The notes beneath the pieces were generated by a model. That model saw only the letters and a program-made list of their open reading frames with translations. It had not been told where the DNA came from and searched no databases. The translations under genes were made by a program, and so were the position numbers. A stretch of 64,000 bases of DNA. Source: Phalacrocorax aristotelis. Its lineage: Eukaryota; Chordata; Aves; Suliformes; Phalacrocoracidae. The stretch is taken from NCBI RefSeq assembly GCF_949628215.1, contig NC_134283.1, positions 5,387,610 through 5,451,609 of the forward strand, in the 5' to 3' direction. Shown one piece after another: positions 56,207-64,000 of this stretch (the first letter of the stretch is position 1; the number at the start of each line of letters is the position of its first letter).

Positions 56207-59200
56207 TTAATAATGCCCCCACTTCTCTCCCAAACACACAGCCCAAATTCCTTTGCCATCATCTGAGCACTCTCAGCTCCTTCCTTTTCAGCCCATCATC
56301 CCATTCCTCAGTCTGTAACTTCAGTTAAGGTTTTAAGACTCAGAAACCTCTAGAGAAGTTTCCTGCCTCACTCACTTGCCTGAGAAGATTTGACAGAATA
56401 TATTTCTTCAAGGCCAACTCAAACCCACACTCCCTATTTCCTGAATTGTTGATTGCTCCCTTGTACTCAGCCTTTGGGTATGACAATTTAAGTATTATAG
56501 ACCACATGCCTGCATAGGCACACATGGGAATTTTTTTTTGTTTTTAAACTGGAAAAAAATCACCACTGAAATTAGTGGAAACGCCTGCTTAAAAATCATT
56601 TATCATTTTGTCTCCATCTGACAACGTTATCCAGTTCAGCAGAATATGTCTTCACTTGTTACTGCATGTCCCGCTGGGGAATATGCCAAAAGCAGGTCTT
56701 TCAAGAAAACTCAGTTACTGGGTGTGCAGCGTGGAGGCTTCTAAGGCAGCGCTGGCAGCTGAGGCTGAGGAACCAAAGCTCTTTGCTGTCATCTTTTGGT
56801 GAGCAAGGAGAAAGGACTGAGCGCCACGGCTGTCTCCGTGTCCCTGCACAGGCAAAGGGTGGATGGCAGAGCCTGGCCACGTCCAAGGGAGCTTCGCAGC
56901 CGGGGAAAATAAGACCTGCTGCGAAGCAGTTACATGGAGCCACGACGATACAATGGGTGGTGGGGTGATGTGCGCTGGGTAGAAGCTAATTGCAACATCT
57001 GCAGCAACACATTTCCCTTTGTACTAGTCCACGCTGACTTTGCAGTGGTCTGGTCTGACGGGAAGAGGTTTTAAAGGCTCATGGGTGGCTGCTGTGCCTG
57101 CAAGCGGTAGGAAGAGGTGGGCTGTCTGGGCAGGGGTAGCGCCACAAATGAAAGGCACCTTCTGGCTTGCTACTTTCACCCAAAATATACGGTCTGTCTA
57201 CTGCGGGATGGATGACCATGGGAGCACATGAAGATGTGTGACTACAGAGGCAGATGGTGCGTAAGGAGGAACAACCTGCCTGTAGATACATCTCTGATAC
57301 CTGTTTATTTCACACATTTAATTGTTGCTAGCTCTTTTTTGCATGTGTGCTTATTCTATGGTTTATTCTGAGACACACTGGCTGGGTGAGGCAGCGCCCA
57401 CTTAACAAAAGGCTGTGGTTCCATGCTGAAGTATGGAGAGCACACCATCAGAAATAGAGTGCTGCCGCGCGTGCCAGCCCTGTTCCCAGATTAGTCACTC
57501 TGAAATTACTGCTGGTTTGTTTGAGCAGAACCCAAATAGAATTTCACTTGGTCATCACTACAAAAATCAAAGGATGTTTCCCCATTCAAACAGAAAAAGA
57601 CCAACCTGGCGTCTGTGCTCAGCCTTGCGGTGTGGATACCCCTTCCCTGAGCCTGCCCTGGGGGGAACAGCTGCCAAGAGCCCTCCAATCCACAGATGTT
57701 GCTTCCTCTCTGCAGTTGCTTTTTTCAAACATTTCCTCAGCCATACTTATCTACGTACCTCTCCTATATAGTGTCAGTAGCCTGTTCTTGCAGGCTGCAC
57801 AACCGATGCATTTAAACTCAAATCACATCAATGTTTCTTGTCTAAGTACTGGTTCTACCAGGCATGCAGTCAGGCTATATTCTAGCACCCCACCCCAAAC
57901 CTTCCAGCTTCGCAGAATATTTCTTTTTGCATTTGCCAATTAACACATAATGCCGTATTACTTTCCTTGCAATTGGCCTTTCAAAATGCATCTGTAATTG
58001 GCCTAAATCTCTTTCACTAGGCAGCTGCAAACTCATCTTCCTGAGCTCCGTTTCAGCAAACAGGCAGTCTGTGGGTGCTGGTGAGAGCATTGCCCACGGA
58101 GAGCAGGGCAGTGGGACACAGGACCCTGTCCTAAAGGAAAGCACGGTTTGGGGGACAAAAGGCTACTCTGGTGGGAGTGTGACGGGACTGCCGGCATAGC
58201 TGTGCTACTCAAAGAAATTCCAGCGACATTGTCCTTGAGCAAGGAGGGGACGTCTCTAAATTCAGGTTGTGTAAGGCTTGAAAGGCTCAATATTTCCTGC
58301 TCTGTTTTGTGCACAGCATGCTTAAACGCCCAGAGCCAAGGCATTCCCACCTCTAGCAGCACTGCGCGCCCCCAGCAGCCACTAGATGTCACCGCGATTT
58401 TACTTGCTCTCTAGCCTCGACCCAACCGAGGACCAAAAGAGCACAGCAAAACAATTAATCATTAATAATGAAAACTTATTCACCTGCTACAATGAACACA
58501 GAGCTCACAGAAGGAGGAAGAGTGAGCCAGACTCCTGCTTCTGTGTCTGCCGTCTCTGCGTGTTTAGACAGAGCACCTGTATGCATGGATGTGACTTTTC
58601 ATTTGTCTCTTGATGGCAGGAGGATAGCTTGATATTGTAATGATCGAGTTTCTCCAGCAAGGCATCAGGCTAAAACTTTCTCTTGTCAATGCATTTATCG
58701 GGGCCCTATTTAATTCTCCAACCTCGCGAGCTTTGAAGTTATTCCCGCACTCGGTAATCCTGCCCTGAGAGAAGCAGCTAACGGAGAGCAGCAGCACCTG
58801 GGCAGTAAAGTGGACGAGGAAAGATTTGGGCATGAGACGAACCAAATGGCTGCTCATGCAAACAAGCCAGCAGAGCTGTTTCTGGGAACACCTCTGCCTC
58901 CAAAAGGTGAGAAGCCGTAGGAGAACTAAGGGCGCTGGTGATCAGTGCAGCTGACATGTTCATTTTCATTAACCTTCACTGGTTTATTATTAACCTGTAA
59001 TGATGCCATTCATAATCTGGAAGATAAAGACTAGAAATCTTGTTCATAATCCCACGAGGCTCTACTTTATCTTTCACCTCACGGGCACAAAGTCACGAAG
59101 ACGCCCCCAAGGCACAGGCGGGATTTTGGCAGCCCAGCACAGGCCCGATGAGTGCTGGAGCATCCCGGCATCTGCACCTGTGCCAGCGTAAAATGCAGGA

Positions 59201-59423
59201 AACCTCCCCAGATGTGTGCTCAAACACACGGTGCACAGAGCAAGCTGCATCTGCAAATTCTACCAGAGACATGCTGAAGCCTCCCGTGGTGGCAGCACAG
59301 CCCGTGCCGCAGCCATGTCCAAGCCTACAAATCAATCTTTGCCTTTGATGATTCTTTCTCTAACACTAAGGAACTGGTGCTAGTTCATGTGTCTGTCCAT
59401 TAGACATTGAACTTAAGGTCTGG
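56207..59423. other. Right end of duplication copy B, non-coding
   Basis: Counterpart of 30889-31880 joined to 34305-36523. The join is at about 57198-57204. No gene recognised. Confidence 0.45.
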
Positions 59424-62400
59424 ATTTTAAGATATTTAGACACTGAATTGAGCACAATTCTGTTTTTTCTTAAAATCCTTGATCTCCAACTGTTGGGTGT
59501 TTTAAACACAGATACTTTCCAAGTCCTACCCCACTGGCATAATACTAGCACAAGCCCAAATGCTTGCCTGCATCTTCCTCTTTGGCTTCTAACTCCTCCA
59601 CCCAGCCCATCTCTGTCATCAGACCATCCTTGTCCTGTTGTTCTGCTTCTTTTGGTCCAGAAGATGTCTGTGCAAGTTCATCCCCTCACTTACACAAAAG
59701 CACAGCAACACAAAAGTCCTTCAATAAGAACTGAGGTCAATACCTCATTTCCTAAAGCATGCAGTAATTCAGCTGATCCCTGTGAGACTGTTTGGTTTTG
59801 GATAAGCCCTGAATGGCATAAATTACTGTAAATAGGGGTCCCTTTCTGAATACTTTTCCTTCAAGAATTCCACAGTCAACCCTTAGTGGGATGAAAGTGT
59901 CTGCGCCCCTGTTGGCCCCAGTTACATCCCATTTCTCTGCTCAGAGCTAAAGCAATTACTAGATGCCCATGACTGCTTAAAGGATCATTCTGGGTCTCCT
60001 GCAGCACATATTTTTTCAATCTGAAGTCCACTTCTCTGTCAAGAAAGTCAAACAAAACAGACTGTACATTTCTGTCTGAAGACAGCTTTTTAAGTTAAGC
60101 CTCGGGTTATTTTCATTTTTGCTTCATGACACATAATATATTTAATGCAAAATAAAATATGCCTGGCTTAGAACTCCAGCCAAAGATGACAAGTCCAAAA
60201 TTATCTCAACTTAGAAATATTACTACCCAGGTTATTAGTCCTAGGTTTAGTTTATGATAACTTCTTCCAGCAGTGCTGCTACACTTGGAATTAATTGCAG
60301 CTTGTGTACTTTCTGTATAGAAGAAGGTTAAACAGAGTATGCATTTTATCATTACTTCTTGCACAAATATAAAAAGAGCAAAGGTTGCTTATTTTAATTT
60401 CTTTCATGCAAGTGTATCTGTAACTTTGTCACTTTATAGCCTGCTACTGGTTACAAAGTTGATGCAGGTTATCTTTCATTTCACAGTTTTCCTTGGGAAG
60501 TAAGTATCCCTCTTTTAGGATTAAGAAAGTAGTTTAAATGTCATATTACCTTTTTTGATAAAATATCTTCAGTTCTCTCTGATAATAGAATGTGTATAAT
60601 ACCCAGCGGGACTGGCCAGATCTTGCTTCCATAAGAAAAACATAAGAAGTGCGTATCTGTCTTTCATGCTTCATTTCCCCTAATCCTCACTTCTCTTTTC
60701 TTGCTTCCCACGCCAACATGTTAAAGGTCCACCTGGCAGGCAGGGAAGGTGAGCCTATACCCTATGCCTGGCCACCCAAAGACACAACTCCCACCTGATA
60801 ACCCCTCACAGAAAGAGAGTCACAAGGTCTCTGCTCAGAAATCAGATGCTGCTCAAAATAAAATCCCCAGATTTGTGCACTGAAATTTGCACTTTTTTTA
60901 AATTTTATTTTATTTTATTTTTTTTGTGACCAGGCAGATATGTTCTTCCAGGGCTACGGTTTCTTAGGAAGTGGCAAAAAGTACCGTTTTGTTCCTTATC
61001 TCTAACAAGAGGTGATGGATCCTCCCTATAAGTTGATCACACTGTTGGGTGAGAGTGGCCACCATTGGGGTAACTGCTGCCTCAAGCAGTGGCACTGCCA
61101 GCATCACCAGAAGCCCCAGGAGATGGTCACCTCAGCAGCCTGCTATGAACTCTAACTCATAGCCAACACTTCAAAAAATACAACTGTGATGGCCACAGGT
61201 GGGTAATTCCTTCTCTAGTAAATCACCTGGTGAAAAGCCTAATGTCTCAGTGCCAGGCAGATGATAAAAACATTTGCAGGCCAAACTTTCCCTGACAGCC
61301 GCAGTCCCTTTAACATCTTCCCCTCCCCTAAAAGAAGTGCCGAAGTGAGTGATGGATGCTGGGAAGGTAGCTGGCATAGAGGACCTACTGCTGCCATGAA
61401 TAATGCAATGGAGCAATGACATCTTGCTATTTCTCAGCCTTGTTAGTTTAATACCACTTATTTAACTTGTCTATTTGCATTAAGCCCAACACTTTGGATG
61501 CCCTGATATATTTTATGATACTTTCTTGCTGTTGCTTTTGAGGGTCTTATTTGTGATTCAGCAAATAGTACCTAAGTAATCAATATTCTGTCTGGGTGGA
61601 CATTTTATTTATCTACAGAGCCACCATATGAATTCAGTTGGTTTACTGGAGGTCAAACACTTTTTATCTTATCCATGAGCCAAAGAAAAAAGATTTAAAC
61701 TCCCTTCGAATTCCTTTGATTAACTCAGGGAAAATATCTCAACTTTTTTTTTTTTTCAAACTCAGAAGCAGAATTGTCTTCACTATAAATCCACTTCGTC
61801 TTGACACATTGATCTCTGCATAATCGGTAACATGAAGTGTTGAGGCATAAATTGGAAGACAAAGGAAGCTGTAGATGAGTTATGAATGATGCTTTCATCA
61901 ATTATCATACATCCATCCTACCTCCTTTGGGTCAGATTAAAAACAAAAAAACAACAACAACAAAAAAAAACCATATAAAATCAATAAGAGCTGTAAAATT
62001 AGCTGGGGGGGGGAACAAAAGCTGGGATCCACACACTTGGGAATTGCGCCCTTGTGGTACAAAACACCCGCACTGTATCAGCAAATGGTACATCAACATT
62101 ACATACTTACATCAGTATCACCTCCCCAGTTGGACCAAATTCCGACCATACACATGCATGCAATGCCACTGCTTTCATCATGCTGTTTTAAAAAGCAAGA
62201 AGGAACCTATTATGTTTCAGACATGTGGAGGAAAAGAGAAGCTGAAGACTAGATTTCGGCTCCTTCACACCTTCCTTGCACAACCCTGCAGTGCTCCAGC
62301 TTGCAGGGCTGACAGGGACAGAGAAACCAAAGAGTAAACCAACTGAATAATGAAAATAACATCCTGGGTCTCTCTCCTATGCTTTTTTTACTGGCTGCTA

Positions 62401-64000
62401 TGATTATTTTTTTCAATTTCTGAGATTTTAGAGTCAATTCTTTAAGTTTGCTTAAATGATCCAAGCCCTTTCAAAAACAAAAAAGTTGCATCATTTTAAA
62501 TAAAAGCATGACCCCATTTAGTTAAACAGCAAAATGCCTATACAGACACATCAGTTTTGGTGACTTGTTCCTAGTTATTGCATTTGATCCGGAACTGGTT
62601 TAAGATTAATTAAAATAAGCCACTCTTTCAATGCACTGCGACTTGCATTCATTTAACTAAGTTAATGTGAAAAGTGGAGTCAGGTTAAGCAAGTGCAGAT
62701 TCTTCACGTTGACAGGACTTAAAAGCAATTCACAGTGTGATTTAGACACTACTGCCCAGGATCGCAGAAACTTCAAATATACTTAGTTTAATCAGCTTAT
62801 ACTTTGTGCAAGTGAGAAATCGCTCCTTGCTGCAGAATCATGGCTGAGCACATGGACAAAACATCCAGAAGTTTGCCTTGATGGTTTTCAGAGATTCAGA
62901 TCTGACATTATGGGAGTCCCAGCAATGCAGGATGTGAAGGGACAGCAAGAGCTGCTGGGGTCCCACCCCCTGCACTAGGGCAGATTCAAGTAGACCATGC
63001 CTGCACCGCGCAGGAGAAGACTTAAAGAAACCCTTTGCATTGCAATGCCAGATCCCAGGTTTGGCATGAGGAGCCGTCGAGCTGCCTCACCCCTGTACCT
63101 CCCACCCCACCAGCTCCAGCTGCTGCCGCGCCAGCTCCCTCCGGCTCCCCTGTCAGCTCACCGCTCGCCTCCAGTCATCTCAGACAAAAAAGTTTGTTTT
63201 CCCTTCTCAGCTGTCTCCCGCAGGAACTAAATAAACCCTGTTCTAGACACAGTTTCTGATAAGGGAATTTTTTTTAGAAAGCTTGAATTATTTTTGCTGG
63301 TTTTCCTCTGGAGTCCTTTCTCCCTCTCAGTGCACCTCCTCCTTCATGATGTGCAACAAAAACAGACACACCTTTGCTTCCAAATCACTGCAGTGCTTGG
63401 ACCATTACTCACTGCTCTTTGTAAACAGTCTTTCAGTTTTAATACCTCCACCTTGTTGCAAATTTCTTTTAGCCCGTATTTCCTCTACTGGTTTAAAGGA
63501 ATGTCGCAGGCGTAGCATCAAAAGTCCTGTGAAGATAAGGGCCCAGCAACATATAGTGCAGCGCCGTCTTAGAAATAAATTAGATTGGCTTGAAATTATT
63601 TGTTCTCAGAAACTTGTTTAGCAATGTGTTTTCCTGTAGAGATTTATATATTGTTCAACAAGGCTTCCCAGTTACATGCTTGGTGCTGATGAGAGAGAAA
63701 GAAGGAATTCATGGGAATAAAAGTCATGCGGGTAAACCAGTAAAGCTAGGAGCTGAAGGGTGAGGAAGTCATGGCAACAACCCTCCATGGTTCCCTATGT
63801 GCTTTCAATGGCATTCTTCAGTCCTTGCTTCATTCAGACACGAGCGATGCTTTTCTGCAGCTTGGGGGCTTTTTCTAGAGCACTGACACGTTTTAACCTT
63901 TGACTCCAACAGGCAGGTGGGTGGGTGCACAACGCCGTCCCGCAGCGCTCCACCTTTGGGCTCATTTCTACTCTCTGCTCGTTCAAACTTTCTCACACTT
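59424..64000. other. Right flank of the duplication, no gene recognised
   Basis: Single-copy, AT-rich sequence with an A/T-rich run near 60.89-60.92 kb. It contains the older paralogous block at 60.85-62.9 kb. Short frames (59448-59831, 61882-62337, 63283-63621) lack family features or conserved partners within the window. Confidence 0.45.
60850..62900 (+). repeat. Older paralogous block, right member
   Basis: Partner of 31200-33360; same order and orientation of four matched segments (listed there). The similarity is patchy and strongly diverged, so this duplication is much older than copies A and B. Confidence 0.65.

Larger units (their letters stand above)
39819..59423 (+). repeat. Segmental duplication, copy B (about 19.6 kb)
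   Basis: Direct tandem partner of 15179-36523. It begins with the last 280 or so bases (5' end) of the minus-strand CR1 seen at 15179-15463 and ends at TTAAGGTCTGG, after which the sequence is unique. It is shorter than copy A because the 31881-34304 segment is missing, partly offset by two copy-B-only stretches near 43.2-44.0 kb. Confidence 0.95.

Noticed and set aside
15179-59423. Both copies as two haplotypes joined by mistake in the assembly
   Set aside because: The 3.3 kb junction insert matches neither outer flank, and the copies differ by several structural changes. Not fully excluded; long reads would settle it.

Overview
This window is nuclear DNA from a bird. The evidence is the many CR1 LINE copies with the avian 3' tail (ATTCTGTGAT-type repeats), an avian ERVL-like LTR family, a nuclear copy of mitochondrial ND4 with vertebrate mitochondrial code, and a tandem cluster of arylamine N-acetyltransferase (NAT) genes with single-exon coding regions. 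I cannot name the species.

Layout, left to right. 0-2.5 kb: unassigned sequence and an old solo LTR. 2.5-8.7 kb: two intact NAT genes (290 and 295 codons) on the minus strand. 12.8-15.5 kb: a CR1 on the minus strand that still has its 5' half but has lost its 3' part. 15.18-36.52 kb: copy A of a large segmental duplication, holding NAT copy A (289 codons), a (CTATT)14 microsatellite, a CR1 split in two by about 5.8 kb of other DNA (solo LTR, ND4 numt, small CR1s, a degraded NAT 5' fragment) and about 5.6 kb of non-coding sequence. 36.52-39.82 kb: a 3.3 kb junction segment made of a broken ERVL-like provirus with a CR1 tail nested in it. 39.82-59.42 kb: copy B of the duplication with NAT copy B. 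59.42-64 kb: unique right flank, part of which is an older, diverged paralogue of sequence at 31.2-33.4 kb.

All four intact NAT genes point the same way. All keep the catalytic Cys68-His107-Asp122 triad and all have a splice acceptor 5-7 nt before the ATG, which fits the usual NAT arrangement of non-coding 5' exon(s) plus one coding exon. The cluster has grown in at least two rounds: an old one (the three diverged gene types, the NAT pseudogene, the 31/61 kb paralogy) and a very recent one (copies A and B).

The most notable observation is that copies A and B are nearly identical over most non-coding sequence (about 4 differences in the first 1.0 kb upstream of the gene, same microsatellite length), yet the two NAT coding regions differ at 20 of 870 positions. 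These give 12 amino-acid changes, several next to the catalytic His107 and in the C-terminal tail. That suggests gene conversion from another paralogue or selection on substrate choice. The other structural highlights are the CR1 interrupted at a collinear point, the NAT pseudogene inside that interruption, and the two-element insert at the duplication junction.
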